Assembly (NCBI RefSeq): GCF_042429235.1
Contig: NZ_JBHMBA010000002.1
Direction: 5' to 3' (one strand)
Source: Arthrobacter_B citreus
GTDB taxonomy: Bacteria > Actinomycetota > Actinomycetes > Actinomycetales > Micrococcaceae
Length of the DNA stretch: 64,000 bases
Of the stretch, positions 24,187 through 33,300 are shown piece after piece (position 1 is the stretch's first letter; every line of letters starts with the position of its first letter). The translations under genes were made by a program, and so were the position numbers. A model generated the notes under the pieces. It was not told the DNA's origin, searched no databases, and saw only the letters and a list, made by a program, of their open reading frames with translations.

Positions 24187-25671
24187 ATGGAAACACTTGT
24201 GGCAATTAACGACTCCATCTGGACACCCATGGCCTATTTCGCCCTAGCGGTGGGGCTCTTCTTCACGATCCTCACAGGTGCAATCCAGTTTCGCCGGCTA
24301 CCGGACACGCTCCGTGAAATTGTCCGCAAGAAAGACTCCCCGGACGGGATCTCACCACTTCAAGCCCTGTTGCTCACGATCGCGAGCCGCGTTGGCGTAG
24401 GAAACATCGCCGGAGTTGCAACGGCCATAGCGGCCGGCGGTCCCGGGGCACTCTTCTGGATGGTCACGTGCGCGCTCCTGGGTTCAGCCAGTGCCTACGC
24501 TGAAACCGTCCTGGCGCAGGTCTTCAAGCGCCGGATCAATGGGGAACACCGCGGAGGAATCCCCTTCTACATTGAGCATGGCCTGAAGCTGAAATGGTTG
24601 GCTGTTGCAGTTTCAATCATCACGATGGTTGGTTACGGGCTGCTCTTCCCGGGGGTTCAGTCCAACAACATCGCTGCAAGTTTTGAGGGTGCCTTCGGGA
24701 CACCGGTGTGGGTCACCGCCATTGGAATCACGATCCTGCTCGGATTCGTCATCGTTGGCGGAACCAAACGCATCGTGGGTGCCGCGCAGCTTATGGTGCC
24801 CGTCATGGCCGTTGGATACATTTTGGCAGCCCTTATTATTCTGGTGATGAACTGGCAGGAAATAATTCCGGCCTTCAGCTTGATCCTCTCGAGCGCCTTC
24901 GGCCTGCACCAAATCTTCGGCGGCATCGCCGGCGCCGCCATTGCCTGGGGCGTTAGGCGTGCCGTCTTCTCCAACGTGGCCGGCGTGGGCGAAGGAACCT
25001 ACGCCTCCGCTGCGGCTGCCGTCTCACATCCGACAAAACAGGGCCTGGTGCAGTCCTTCTCCATCTTCATCGACACTGTAGTGGTCTGCTCAGCCACGGG
25101 CCTCATGATCATCATGACCGGCTCATACAACGTAACGGCCCCCGACGGTACCGTACTGGTTAGCAACGTACCCGGCCTCGAGGCTGGAGCGGCTTACACA
25201 CAAAGCGCGGTCGACACGATATTCCCCGGCTTTGGACCAGCCTTCGTTGCTGTGGCCCTGTTCTTTTTTGCCTTCACTACCTTGGTCGCCTTCTTCTACA
25301 TCGCCAAGACCAACCTGGTTTACCTGACCGGACGGGATGACAATCCAGTCTTGGAATGGGCCTTGAAAATCGGAATGCTGGCCATCACCTTCTACGGCTC
25401 TGTGGAATCAGCAGCGGTCATGTGGACCATCGGCGACATTGGTTACGGCTCCCTGGGCTGGATCAACATGCTGGTCCTGTTGTGCCTGAGCGGCGTCATC
25501 CTCAAGGTGACCAAAGACTACGACGCGCAACGCAAACGCGGAATTGATCCTCATTTCGACCCGGCAGCCCTGGGCATCACGGGCGCCGATTATTGGGTCG
25601 AACGTCAAGGGGAAGCTGCTGCCACACCTGATGAAACACGTTCCACAGCACCCAATCCGCAGCTCCCCTAG
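24187..25671 (+). CDS. Sodium:alanine (AGCS/AlsT) family amino acid symporter
   Basis: A 494-residue polytopic protein with the AGCS family signature near the N-terminus (VGVGNIAGVATAIAAGGPGA) and the motif GVRRAVFSNVAGVGEGTYASAAA in the middle; about 10-11 hydrophobic helices. It imports small neutral amino acids with Na+. As first gene of the hydroxyproline cluster it probably takes up hydroxyproline (or proline), which is inference from context. AAGGA lies about 7 nt before the ATG. Operator-like repeats occupy its promoter. Confidence 0.93.
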   Translation: METLVAINDSIWTPMAYFALAVGLFFTILTGAIQFRRLPDTLREIVRKKDSPDGISPLQALLLTIASRVGVGNIAGVATAIAAGGPGALFWMVTCALLGSASAYAETVLAQVFKRRINGEHRGGIPFYIEHGLKLKWLAVAVSIITMVGYGLLFPGVQSNNIAASFEGAFGTPVWVTAIGITILLGFVIVGGTKRIVGAAQLMVPVMAVGYILAALIILVMNWQEIIPAFSLILSSAFGLHQIFGGIAGAAIAWGVRRAVFSNVAGVGEGTYASAAAAVSHPTKQGLVQSFSIFIDTVVVCSATGLMIIMTGSYNVTAPDGTVLVSNVPGLEAGAAYTQSAVDTIFPGFGPAFVAVALFFFAFTTLVAFFYIAKTNLVYLTGRDDNPVLEWALKIGMLAITFYGSVESAAVMWTIGDIGYGSLGWINMLVLLCLSGVILKVTKDYDAQRKRGIDPHFDPAALGITGADYWVERQGEAAATPDETRSTAPNPQLP

Positions 25672-25705
25672 GCACATTCCGCCATCAGATCCACGAACTT
25701 GTCCA

Positions 25706-25742
25706 GTGCAATGTCACATGCTACGGTGACGTGACATTGCAC
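25706..25742. promoter_or_regulatory. 12-bp inverted repeat, putative GntR operator ahead of the catabolic operon
   Basis: GTGCAATGTCAC (25706-25717) and GTGACATTGCAC (25731-25742) are perfect inverted copies with a 13-nt spacer. The right arm ends in TTGCAC, and TACCGC lies 17 nt downstream as a weak -10 candidate. The position lies 62 bp before the first catabolic gene. The same words occur at 24098-24127, and ATGTGACA recurs at the GntR promoter. Confidence 0.7.
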
Positions 25743-25803
25743 ACGGGATCCCTGCTTCGTACCGCAGTTTGTTATCCATCCTGTTTTTCCTGAAAGGACC
25801 ACC

Positions 25804-26709
25804 ATGACCGAGAACCGCAAACCCTGGCACGGCGTACTCGTTGCCACGGCCATTCCCCTGAACGATGACCTCAGCATCGACTACGACGGCTTCGCCGATC
25901 ATGTACGGTTCCTCGCGGATAACGGCTGCGACGGCGTTGCTCCGAACGGATCGCTCGGTGAGTACCAGACGCTGAGCGAAGAGGAACGCGCCCGAGTTAT
26001 TCAGACAGCCGTGGACGCCTCCCCCGAAGGCTTCACCGTCATGGCAGGTGTCGGCGCTTACGGTGGTCTGCAGTCCCAGAAATGGGCGGAGCAGGCCGCT
26101 GAGGCCGGCGCAGACGCACTGATGCTGCTGCCGCCGAACTCATACCGCGCCAATGAAGACGAAGTGGTTGAGCATTACCGCCTCGCTGCGAAGGCTGGGG
26201 TTCCAATCGTGGCCTATAACAACCCCATCGACACAAAAGTGGATTTGACTCCCAGCCTGATCGCCCGCCTGTACAACGAAGACCTCATCGTCGGCGTCAA
26301 GGAGTTCACCGGCGACGTGCGCCGGGCATACGAAATCAAGGAACTGGCGCCGGGAATGGACTTGCTGATCGGCACCGATGACACCGTTCTGGAAATGGGC
26401 ATTGCCGGCGCAGTTGGTTGGGTGGCCGGGTACCCGAACGCCATCCCCCAGTCCACGGTTGAGCTCTACAAGCTTTCGACTTCCGGAAACATTTCGGATC
26501 TGCCCAGGGCCCGCGAAATCTACCGGGATCTTCACTCCCTTCTGCGGTGGGACAGCAAAACCGAATTTGTCCAGGCCATCAAACTCTCCATGGATGTTGC
26601 CGGACGCAAGGGTGGCGCTTGCCGTCCGCCGCGAGGCCCCTTAACCGAGGCTGTGCGTGATGCCGTAATCCGCGACACGGAAGCCGCGCTCGCCAAGGGA
26701 TACAAGTAA
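25804..26709 (+). CDS. DHDPS-family protein, probable 1-pyrroline-4-hydroxy-2-carboxylate deaminase
   Basis: A 301-residue (beta/alpha)8 protein of the dihydrodipicolinate synthase/N-acetylneuraminate lyase family with Schiff-base Lys166 (VGVKEFTGD) and Tyr138 (VAYNNP). In hydroxyproline catabolism such proteins convert 1-pyrroline-4-hydroxy-2-carboxylate to 2-oxoglutarate semialdehyde. The neighbours (4-hydroxyproline epimerase, D-hydroxyproline dehydrogenase subunits, ketoglutarate semialdehyde dehydrogenase) make that role far likelier than lysine synthesis. The CRPPRGPL segment near the C-terminus is a subgroup feature. GAAAGGACC is the ribosome-binding site. A strong hairpin follows the stop. 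Confidence 0.88.
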   Translation: MTENRKPWHGVLVATAIPLNDDLSIDYDGFADHVRFLADNGCDGVAPNGSLGEYQTLSEEERARVIQTAVDASPEGFTVMAGVGAYGGLQSQKWAEQAAEAGADALMLLPPNSYRANEDEVVEHYRLAAKAGVPIVAYNNPIDTKVDLTPSLIARLYNEDLIVGVKEFTGDVRRAYEIKELAPGMDLLIGTDDTVLEMGIAGAVGWVAGYPNAIPQSTVELYKLSTSGNISDLPRAREIYRDLHSLLRWDSKTEFVQAIKLSMDVAGRKGGACRPPRGPLTEAVRDAVIRDTEAALAKGYK

Positions 26710-26723
26710 GCTGTCTCCGCCAT

Positions 26724-26760
26724 GCGGTGCGTCCCGGGTCACACACCCGGGACGCACCGC
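26724..26760 (+). terminator. 16-bp perfect hairpin between deaminase and epimerase genes
   Basis: GCGGTGCGTCCCGGGT (26724-26739), 5-nt loop CACAC, ACCCGGGACGCACCGC (26745-26760). No U-tract follows. It may be a partial terminator or an mRNA stability/processing element that lowers expression of the downstream genes relative to the deaminase. Confidence 0.65.
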
Positions 26761-26787
26761 CACCAGATTCTAAGGAACGCCTGCCGC

Positions 26788-27789
26788 ATGAGAACCAGCC
26801 GCATTTTTCACGCCGTGGACTCGCACACCGAGGGCATGCCCACCCGGGTTATTACCGGTGGGGTTGGCACCATCCCAGGCTCCACCATGGCGGAACGCAG
26901 GCTGTGGTTTATGGAGCACGATGACTGGATCCGCACTCTCCTGATGACCGAACCGCGAGGTCACGCGTCCATGAGCGGAGCGATTCTGCAACCGTCCACC
27001 CGCCCGGATGCTGACTACGGCGTCCTGTATATCGAGGTTTCCGGATTGCTTCCCATGTGCGGGCACGGCACGATCGGCGTCGCCACCGTTCTGGTGGAGA
27101 CCGGAATGGTGCCGGTACAGGAACCGCTGACCACGGTGAGGCTGGATACTCCTGCGGGACTTGTCATCGCCGAGGTCGCGGTGCGGGACGGACGCGCGGA
27201 GTCCGTGACCATCACTAATGTCCCCTCATATGTGGACCGCCTGGATGCCGCCGTGCACGTCCCGGGGTACGGACAGGTGCAGTATGACCTGGCGTTCGGG
27301 GGAAACTTTTATGCCTTCGTGTCGCTGGATTCGTTGGGCCTGCCCTTCGAGCGGGAGCGAAAGGACGACTTACTCCGTGCGGGCCTGGCCATCATGGATG
27401 CGATCAATGTCGACAACGAACCGGTGCACCCGGAACGAAGCGACATTCGTGGATGCCATCACGTGTATCTGGAGGCACCCGGATCAACGGCCCTGCATTC
27501 CCGTCACGCCATGGCCATCCACCCAGGGTGGTTTGACCGGTCCCCCTGCGGCACCGGGACCAGCGCACGGATGGCCCAGCTGCACGCACGCAAAGAACTG
27601 GCCATGGACACGGACTTTTTGAACGAGTCCTACATCGGGTCGCGCTTCACTGGAAGGCTCATCGGTGAGACAACTGTTGCCGGCATCCCCGCCGTCATTC
27701 CGACCGTTACCGGCCGGGCCTGGTTAACCGGGACCGCCCAGTACTTCCTGGATCCGTCCGATCCCTTTCCCGAAGGATTCCTGCTGTGA
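26788..27789 (+). CDS. 4-hydroxyproline 2-epimerase (proline racemase family)
   Basis: A 333-residue protein from the ATG at 26788 (AAGGA about 10 nt upstream; the frame read from 26722 adds a hairpin-encoded extension). Both catalytic cysteines are present: Cys91 in PMCGHGTIG and Cys254 in RSPCGTGTSARMA, which makes it an epimerase/racemase rather than a Thr-type trans-3-hydroxyproline dehydratase. It converts trans-4-hydroxy-L-proline to cis-4-hydroxy-D-proline, the first step of the pathway. Its stop overlaps the GTG of the next gene by 4 bp. Confidence 0.92.
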   Translation: MRTSRIFHAVDSHTEGMPTRVITGGVGTIPGSTMAERRLWFMEHDDWIRTLLMTEPRGHASMSGAILQPSTRPDADYGVLYIEVSGLLPMCGHGTIGVATVLVETGMVPVQEPLTTVRLDTPAGLVIAEVAVRDGRAESVTITNVPSYVDRLDAAVHVPGYGQVQYDLAFGGNFYAFVSLDSLGLPFERERKDDLLRAGLAIMDAINVDNEPVHPERSDIRGCHHVYLEAPGSTALHSRHAMAIHPGWFDRSPCGTGTSARMAQLHARKELAMDTDFLNESYIGSRFTGRLIGETTVAGIPAVIPTVTGRAWLTGTAQYFLDPSDPFPEGFLL

Positions 27790-28740
27790 CCATCCCCTAT
27801 TTCGACGGCGCCGCAGTGCGCGCCGCTGCCCCGTTTCCCGCTGCGGTCTCCGCTCTGGAGACCGCCCTGCGCGGTTCAGTGGATCCCGAGGATGACAGCC
27901 CCCCGCCTGTTCAGCCCTGGTCCGGCCGGCGAATTCCTGATCATGCCCACCAACGGGGCCCGCTACAGCGGCGTCAAGGTCCTTACTGTCGCACCGTCCA
28001 ACCCGAAACAAGGGCTGGATAAGATCCAGGGCGTCTATGTTCTGTTCGACTCCCGGACATCGGCTCCGCTGGCGACGATGGATGGCACGCAACTGACCGC
28101 GGTTCGCACTCCTGCAACAACCCTGCTGGCCGTGCGGCACATGGCTAAGGCTGCCCCCGAGTCTGCGCCCTTTCCCTCCGACCCGCTGTTCCTGGTCTTC
28201 GGTGCCGGAGTGCAGGCCCTGAACCATATCCGCGCGGGCAAGGCACTTTTCCCGACCGCCCGGTTCGCCGTCATTGGGCGCAGCCCGGACCGGGTGTCAG
28301 CCCTGATCAGCGAACTGGACGGCGAAGGAATCGCCGTCGCCCAAGGAACAGAAGCACTGGTCCCGGAAGCTGACGTGATTCTGTGCGTCACGACGTCGTC
28401 AGTCCCCCTTTTCAACGGCTCACTGCCGGCCGCCAACGCCATTATCGCGTCCGTGGGCCAGCATGGCCTCGACGCCAGGGAAGTGGATGCCACGCTGGTC
28501 CTGAGAAGCGACGTAGTCGTGGAAGGCCGGGCTTCGGCCTGGCGGGAAAGCGGAGACCTCATTCCGGCCCGAAGCGTTGAGCAGTGGCAGCAACTGCCAC
28601 CGGTCAACCTGCGCGAACTCGTCCTGGGCGAGCTGGTCCGCACCCCCGGCCGCCCCTGCCTCTACTCAGGGGTGGGGATGGCTTGGCAGGATCTGGTGAC
28701 CGCATCGCTGGTTTTCGAATCGCCCGGCTCACCGTCATGA
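27786..28740 (+). pseudogene. Ornithine cyclodeaminase/mu-crystallin family protein, frameshifted in a C6 tract
   Basis: The gene starts at GTG 27786, overlapping the epimerase stop (GTGA), and reads MTIPYFDGAAVRAAAPFPAA to a run of six C at 27899-27904. One C fewer would join the frame directly to the one reading SPRLFSPGPAGEFLIMPT, which carries the rest of the family: GVYVLFDSRTSAPLATMDG, TALRTPA-like TAVRTPATT, and the NAD(P) fold LVFGAGVQALNHIRA. The family includes ketimine reductases acting on 1-pyrroline-2-carboxylate, consistent with hydroxyproline or proline metabolism. Translation from 27892 would lack the N-terminal substrate-binding strands. It could be a sequencing error, a phase-variable tract or a genuine null. 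Confidence 0.85.
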
Positions 28741-28780
28741 CCCGGACTCTTTCTCCAGCAACTGCCCAGGAGGTGCCACG

Positions 28781-29968
28781 GTGAACGCTTCCGCCGACGT
28801 CGTCATTATTGGGGCCGGCGTCATTGGTGCAGCCACAGCCTACTTCGCCAGCCTTAAGGGGCTCCGGGTCACCGTCCTGGAACAGGGGACGCCCGGAAGC
28901 GGAACTTCTTCGGCCTGCGAGGGAAACATTCTGGTTTCGGACAAAGAGCTCGGCCCTGAGCTCGAATTGACCCGATACTCGCTCAGCGTCTGGCACGGTG
29001 ACTTGGAGGAGCACAAGGACCTGTGGGAATTTGAGTCCAAGGGCGGGGTAATTGTTGCCTCACGTGAGAGCAGCTTGGAATCCCTGAACCGGGTGATGGC
29101 CAGGCAGGCCAGCTTCGGAGTGTCAGTCGCGCCTTTGGATGCCGCCGACCTGAGGGCGCTGGAACCCAATATCAATCCCGCTGCGCTTGGCGGGGCGAGC
29201 TACCCGGAGGACTGCCAGGTGCAGCCCATGCTGGTGGTTGCCCATCTGCTCCGGCTGGCACGCCAAAACGGTGCGAAGGTGATATCGAATACCAAGGTCA
29301 CCGGCTTCCTGCGCCGAGGGGATTCCGTGATGGGGGTGCGGTCCGCTGCAGGGGACTTTCACGCAGGCGCCGTCGTGAACTGCACTGGAACGTGGGCGGG
29401 AGAACTGGCGGCCTTGGCCGGCGTGAGGGTACCGGTTCTGCCCCGGCGCGGTTTTGTGATGGTCACCGAACCACTTCCGCCGATGGTCCACCACAAGGTT
29501 TACGCGGCGGAATACATAGATAACGTGGGCAGCTCTGATGCCGGTCTCCAGGCCTCCCCCGTTGTTGAAGGGACGGCTTCCGGCACCATACTGATTGGCT
29601 CCAGCCGTGAGCGCGTGGGCTTTGATTCCAGAGTCAGCACAGAGGCACTGCAACGTATGGCAGCCAACGCTCTTGACCTGTTCCCGTTCCTGGAACAGGT
29701 CAAGGTTCTGCGCCACTACCACGGCTTCCGTCCCTACTGCCCTGATCATTTGCCCGTCATCGGACCCGACGAGCGGGCGCCGGGGCTATGGCATTCGGCC
29801 GGGCACGAAGGAGCAGGAATTGGACTTTCGGCCGGAACCGGAAAACTGCTCGCGCAGGCGCTTGCCGGTGAAACCACTGATCTGCCCTTGGACGAGTTTG
29901 CGCCGGCACGCTTTGGAGAAGATCCACCGGCCACAGTCTTTTCAGCCCGAGAGGAGACCCGAGCATGA
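28781..29968 (+). CDS. FAD-dependent D-amino acid oxidase family protein; D-hydroxyproline dehydrogenase catalytic subunit
   Basis: A 395-residue flavoprotein with the dinucleotide fold VVIIGAGVIGAATAYF at 8-23, LEQGTPGSGTSSACEGN, and the C-terminal FAD segment HSAGHEGAGIGLSAGTGKLLA, all typical of DadA-like oxidases. Its 3' end overlaps a [2Fe-2S] protein gene by 4 bp and that overlaps an FAD/NAD oxidoreductase gene by 4 bp, the arrangement of heteromeric D-hydroxyproline dehydrogenases (LhpB/E/F or PRODH/HCN-like). It should oxidise cis-4-hydroxy-D-proline to 1-pyrroline-4-hydroxy-2-carboxylate. GTG start with AGGAGGTG upstream. Confidence 0.88.
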   Translation: MNASADVVIIGAGVIGAATAYFASLKGLRVTVLEQGTPGSGTSSACEGNILVSDKELGPELELTRYSLSVWHGDLEEHKDLWEFESKGGVIVASRESSLESLNRVMARQASFGVSVAPLDAADLRALEPNINPAALGGASYPEDCQVQPMLVVAHLLRLARQNGAKVISNTKVTGFLRRGDSVMGVRSAAGDFHAGAVVNCTGTWAGELAALAGVRVPVLPRRGFVMVTEPLPPMVHHKVYAAEYIDNVGSSDAGLQASPVVEGTASGTILIGSSRERVGFDSRVSTEALQRMAANALDLFPFLEQVKVLRHYHGFRPYCPDHLPVIGPDERAPGLWHSAGHEGAGIGLSAGTGKLLAQALAGETTDLPLDEFAPARFGEDPPATVFSAREETRA

Positions 29969-30312
29969 AGCAGCGGAGAACACCCGCGGCAGCGGAGCCA
30001 GAGCAGACCCCCATGGTGGTGAATGCAGACTTCGAGGGCAGGCCACTCCAGGCCCAAGCCGGACAAACCGTGGGAGCAGCCCTCATCGGCGCAGGCATTA
30101 AAGCCTGGCGCGGCACCCGCGGTGCCGGCCGGCCGCGCGGCCTTTTCTGTGGGATCGGGGTTTGCTACGACTGCCTGGTGACCATCGACGGCAGCCCTAA
30201 CCAACGTGCCTGCCTCGCCGAAGTCACCGATGGAATGGAGATCCGAGGAACGCTCAGCGCTGAGGCTGAGGCAACCCCGGAACAAGCACCGACAACGGGA
30301 GACCGCAAATGA
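29965..30312 (+). CDS. [2Fe-2S] ferredoxin-like subunit of D-hydroxyproline dehydrogenase
   Basis: A 115-residue protein with a plant-type ferredoxin fold and cluster cysteines in LFCGIGVCYDCLVTI and RACLAEV. Small proteins like this (HcnA/SoxA N-terminal-like) are the electron-transfer subunit between the two flavoproteins of amino acid dehydrogenase complexes. Start and stop codons overlap both neighbours by 4 bp (ATGA), implying coupled translation and fixed stoichiometry. Confidence 0.88.
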   Translation: MKQRRTPAAAEPEQTPMVVNADFEGRPLQAQAGQTVGAALIGAGIKAWRGTRGAGRPRGLFCGIGVCYDCLVTIDGSPNQRACLAEVTDGMEIRGTLSAEAEATPEQAPTTGDRK

Positions 30313-31772
30313 ACCGCATAATTTCGGCAGCGGTCGTGGTTGTTGGCGCAGGTCCGGCCGGGCTGGCCGCTGCAGCAGCCGCAGCGGACCGCGGCGCCAG
30401 CGTGGTGGTCATTGACAGCGGGGGCCAGCCTGGCGGGCAATATTGGCGTCACCGGTCCGAACGCACTTTTCCTGATTCAGACGGCGCAGGCCATCACGGA
30501 TGGAAGACGTACCGTGGCCTGCGCCGGCGCTTCGACGCCGCAGTTGCAGACGGACGGCTCAGGTATTTTCCCGGCCAGCAGGTGTGGATGGCGCAGCAGG
30601 CTGAGGACGGGTTTGTTCTGCGCACCAGCCCTGCGGTGGATTCGGGAGCTCAGGGAATAACCGTATCGGCCCTGAAGCTGGTGCTGTGCACCGGCGGATA
30701 CGACCGTCAACTGCCGGTGCCCGGCTGGGATCTCCCCGGTGTCATGGCAGCCGGCGGAATTCAGGGGTTCATCAAGGCCAACGGCATGCTGCCCGGCAAA
30801 CGGTTTGTCATTGCCGGTACCGGGCCGTTCCTGCTGTCCGTGGCCGCCGGTATTGCTGAGGCCGGCGGTAAGGTGCTGGGAGTTTATGATTCCGCGGCAC
30901 TTACCAACTGGGTGCCTCATCTGCATGCCGCAGCGCTGGTCCCCGAGAAGGCGCTGGAGGGTGCGGAGTATGCCGGCGTTTTCGCACGCCACCGTATTCC
31001 CTACCGCACCCGTACCGTCGTCACAGAGGTGTTGGGCGCTGACTGTGTGGAGGGAGTACGGACGGCAAAGGTCGATAACCGCGGCCGGATTCGGCATGGA
31101 ACCGAGAGGACCATCCGCGGCGTGGACACGGTCGGCTTCGGCTGGGGGTTTACCCCTCAGCTTGAGCTTCCGGCCGCCTTGGGCGTGCAGACCTCCGTCG
31201 ACACTGATGGGTCGCTGGTGGGAACGGTGAACGATCGCCAGGAGTCGAGTGTCCCAGGTCTTTTCCTTGCCGGCGAGATCACCGGCGTCGGCGGAGCTGC
31301 GTTGTCCGTGCTCGAGGGGGACACCGCCGGTACAGCTGCCGCCCTCAGCCTGGCCGGAACTCCCGTTCCGCCTCGCCGGGACCGGAAAAACGCCTACCGG
31401 AGATTCGCTGCCGCGATGCATGCCGCGCACCCAGTGCCCGCGGTGTGGCTCCAGTGGCAGCGCCAGGACACCCTGCTTTGCCGCTGCGAGGAAGTCACGG
31501 TCGGAGAAGCACAGCACGCCCTCGATACCCTCGAGGCCTCGGATTCGCGAACCCTGAAGTCACTGACCCGCACAGGGATGGGTTGGTGCCAGGGCCGGGT
31601 GTGCGGCTTTGCAGCCAGCTGCCTGACGGCCGGCCAAAATGCAGCTCCATCAGAGGTCTCGCTCGCTTCCACCGCCAAGCGGCCCTTGGCCTCCCCCGTC
31701 AGCATAGGCAACTTGGCTGCCCTGACCGGCCCTATCGATCCACCCCCTAGTAGAACGGAGTCACCGGCATGA
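30309..31772 (+). CDS. FAD/NAD(P) oxidoreductase subunit with C-terminal BFD-like [2Fe-2S] domain
   Basis: A 487-residue protein: FAD motif VVVVGAGPAGLAAAAAAADR at 9-28, IDSGGQPGGQYWRH, a second dinucleotide fold FVIAGTGPFLLSVAAGI near 173, FLAGEITGVGG, and a C-terminal cysteine set CRCEEV (about 395) plus WCQGRVCG, which matches the BFD-like [2Fe-2S] module. This is the HcnB/LhpE-type subunit partner of the D-amino acid oxidase-like and ferredoxin-like subunits. It overlaps both neighbours by 4 bp. Confidence 0.88.
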   Translation: MNRIISAAVVVVGAGPAGLAAAAAAADRGASVVVIDSGGQPGGQYWRHRSERTFPDSDGAGHHGWKTYRGLRRRFDAAVADGRLRYFPGQQVWMAQQAEDGFVLRTSPAVDSGAQGITVSALKLVLCTGGYDRQLPVPGWDLPGVMAAGGIQGFIKANGMLPGKRFVIAGTGPFLLSVAAGIAEAGGKVLGVYDSAALTNWVPHLHAAALVPEKALEGAEYAGVFARHRIPYRTRTVVTEVLGADCVEGVRTAKVDNRGRIRHGTERTIRGVDTVGFGWGFTPQLELPAALGVQTSVDTDGSLVGTVNDRQESSVPGLFLAGEITGVGGAALSVLEGDTAGTAAALSLAGTPVPPRRDRKNAYRRFAAAMHAAHPVPAVWLQWQRQDTLLCRCEEVTVGEAQHALDTLEASDSRTLKSLTRTGMGWCQGRVCGFAASCLTAGQNAAPSEVSLASTAKRPLASPVSIGNLAALTGPIDPPPSRTESPA

Positions 31773-33238
31773 CCGAAGTAACTCTTTCCCGTCCCGCTGG
31801 GACCACTGACGTAGAACTTGAGGCCGTGTTGTCTGCCGCCTCGGCTGCCGCGGCGCCCCTGGCCGCTTTCCGGCCCAGTGAGCGGGCAGCATTCCTTGAC
31901 GCTGCTGCAGATGCCCTCAATGCGGCGGCTCCCGAGCTGATCCCGGTGGCCATGCGGGAAACACGCCTGCCTGAAGCCCGGCTCAAGGGCGAACTCAAAC
32001 GCACTACCTTCCAGCTGCAGCTTTTTGCGCAGGTCTTGCGCGACGGCAGCTACCTTGATGCCCGGATCGACCATGCGGATCAGGACTGGCCTATGGGTGC
32101 TCCCCGGCCGGATCTTCGGCGTGTACTTGAACCGCTCGGGCCCGTTGTGGTCTTTGCAGCCAGCAATTTTCCGTTTGCCTTCTCCGTTGCCGGTGGTGAT
32201 ACCGCCTCAGCGCTGGCAGCGGGGAACCCCGTCCTGCTGAAGGCACACTCCGGGCATCCGGAGCTGTCGGCCCTCACCGCAGCTGTCCTCACGGGTGCGC
32301 TTACCGACGCGGGCGCTCCGAAGGGAACCTTTGCCGTGGTTTACGGAACCGCGGCCGGCAGGGACGTGCTTACTGACCCCCGAGTCAAAGCCGGATCCTT
32401 CACCGGATCCATTTCCGGCGGCCGGGCATTATTTGATTTGGCAGCTTCCCGCCCAGATCCCATTCCCTTCTTCGGGGAGCTGGGCAGCAACAACCCGGTC
32501 TTCGTCACTGAAGCGGCGGCAGCTGAACGCGGGACGGAGCTTGCGACTGCCTTTATTGCCTCTTTCACGGGCAGTGCCGGGCAGCTTTGCACCAAGCCCG
32601 GAACCTTGTTTGTTCCGGCTGGGTCGGACCTGGTGGCGCAGCTGAGTGCAGCGGCCTTGCCTCCGGCTGCACCGCTGCTGAACCCGCGTATCCAAGACGG
32701 CTACGTGGAGGTCCTTCAAGAACTCAGCGGTCATCCGAAGATCGAGATCCTGGTGCAAGGGTCGGACCCGCTTGCCGATCCCCCTAGCCCCACTCTCCTG
32801 CTGACGACGGCGAAGGATATGCTTGCTGACCCGCGAAGCCTTCAGGTTGAGTGCTTTGGTCCGACCGCATTGGTGGTGGAGTACTCCTCCGAAACTCAGC
32901 TTGTGCCCTTGGCCGAGAGTCTCGAAGGACAGCTGACCGCCACCATCCACGGGATGGACACTTGCCGTGTCGAAGAGCTGGTCGCTGTCTTGGCCCGCAA
33001 GGCTGGCCGGGTGCTGTGGAATGACTGGCCCACCGGGGTTTCGGTTACCTACGCCCAGCAGCATGGAGGCCCCTACCCTGCCACCACTGCTGGAGGATCC
33101 ACCTCGGTCGGCACCGCGGCCATCAGCCGGTTCCTGCGCCCGGTGGCCTACCAGGGGTTCCCGTCCCATCTGCTGCCCGAGGCACTTCAGGACGACAATC
33201 CTCTGAGCCTGCCCCGGATGGTGGACGGCAAACGGTAG
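31769..33238 (+). CDS. 2-Oxoglutarate semialdehyde dehydrogenase (NADP+), aldehyde dehydrogenase family
   Basis: A 489-residue aldehyde dehydrogenase with catalytic Cys in GSAGQLCTKPG (about residue 274), general base Glu in FFGELGSNNPV, and the cofactor region ASNFPFAFSVAGGDTASALA. It belongs to the subgroup that oxidises 2-oxoglutarate semialdehyde to 2-oxoglutarate, the last step of hydroxyproline (and some sugar acid) breakdown. It starts with ATGA overlapping the upstream stop, so it is the last gene of the five-gene overlapping run. Confidence 0.9.
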   Translation: MTEVTLSRPAGTTDVELEAVLSAASAAAAPLAAFRPSERAAFLDAAADALNAAAPELIPVAMRETRLPEARLKGELKRTTFQLQLFAQVLRDGSYLDARIDHADQDWPMGAPRPDLRRVLEPLGPVVVFAASNFPFAFSVAGGDTASALAAGNPVLLKAHSGHPELSALTAAVLTGALTDAGAPKGTFAVVYGTAAGRDVLTDPRVKAGSFTGSISGGRALFDLAASRPDPIPFFGELGSNNPVFVTEAAAAERGTELATAFIASFTGSAGQLCTKPGTLFVPAGSDLVAQLSAAALPPAAPLLNPRIQDGYVEVLQELSGHPKIEILVQGSDPLADPPSPTLLLTTAKDMLADPRSLQVECFGPTALVVEYSSETQLVPLAESLEGQLTATIHGMDTCRVEELVAVLARKAGRVLWNDWPTGVSVTYAQQHGGPYPATTAGGSTSVGTAAISRFLRPVAYQGFPSHLLPEALQDDNPLSLPRMVDGKR

Positions 33239-33266
33239 GTTGCGCGCCAGACTGTAGAATCCGGGC

Positions 33267-33300
33267 GTTGCCGCCGGTGTTTTAGGACGCCGGCGGCGAC
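33267..33300. terminator. Hairpin between convergent aldehyde dehydrogenase and gntR genes
   Basis: GTTGCCGCCGGTG (33267-33279) pairs with CGCCGGCGGCGAC (33288-33300) with two G-U wobbles and an 8-nt loop. It overlaps the gntR stop codon. No U-tract. Confidence 0.5.

Noticed and set aside
25804..26709. DHDPS-like gene as lysine biosynthesis dapA
   Set aside because: Neighbouring genes form a full hydroxyproline pathway, and no dap genes are present.
27899..27904. Programmed ribosomal frameshift at C6
   Set aside because: No stimulatory stem or slippery heptamer is evident, and the family is normally a single frame; mutation or base-calling error is simpler.
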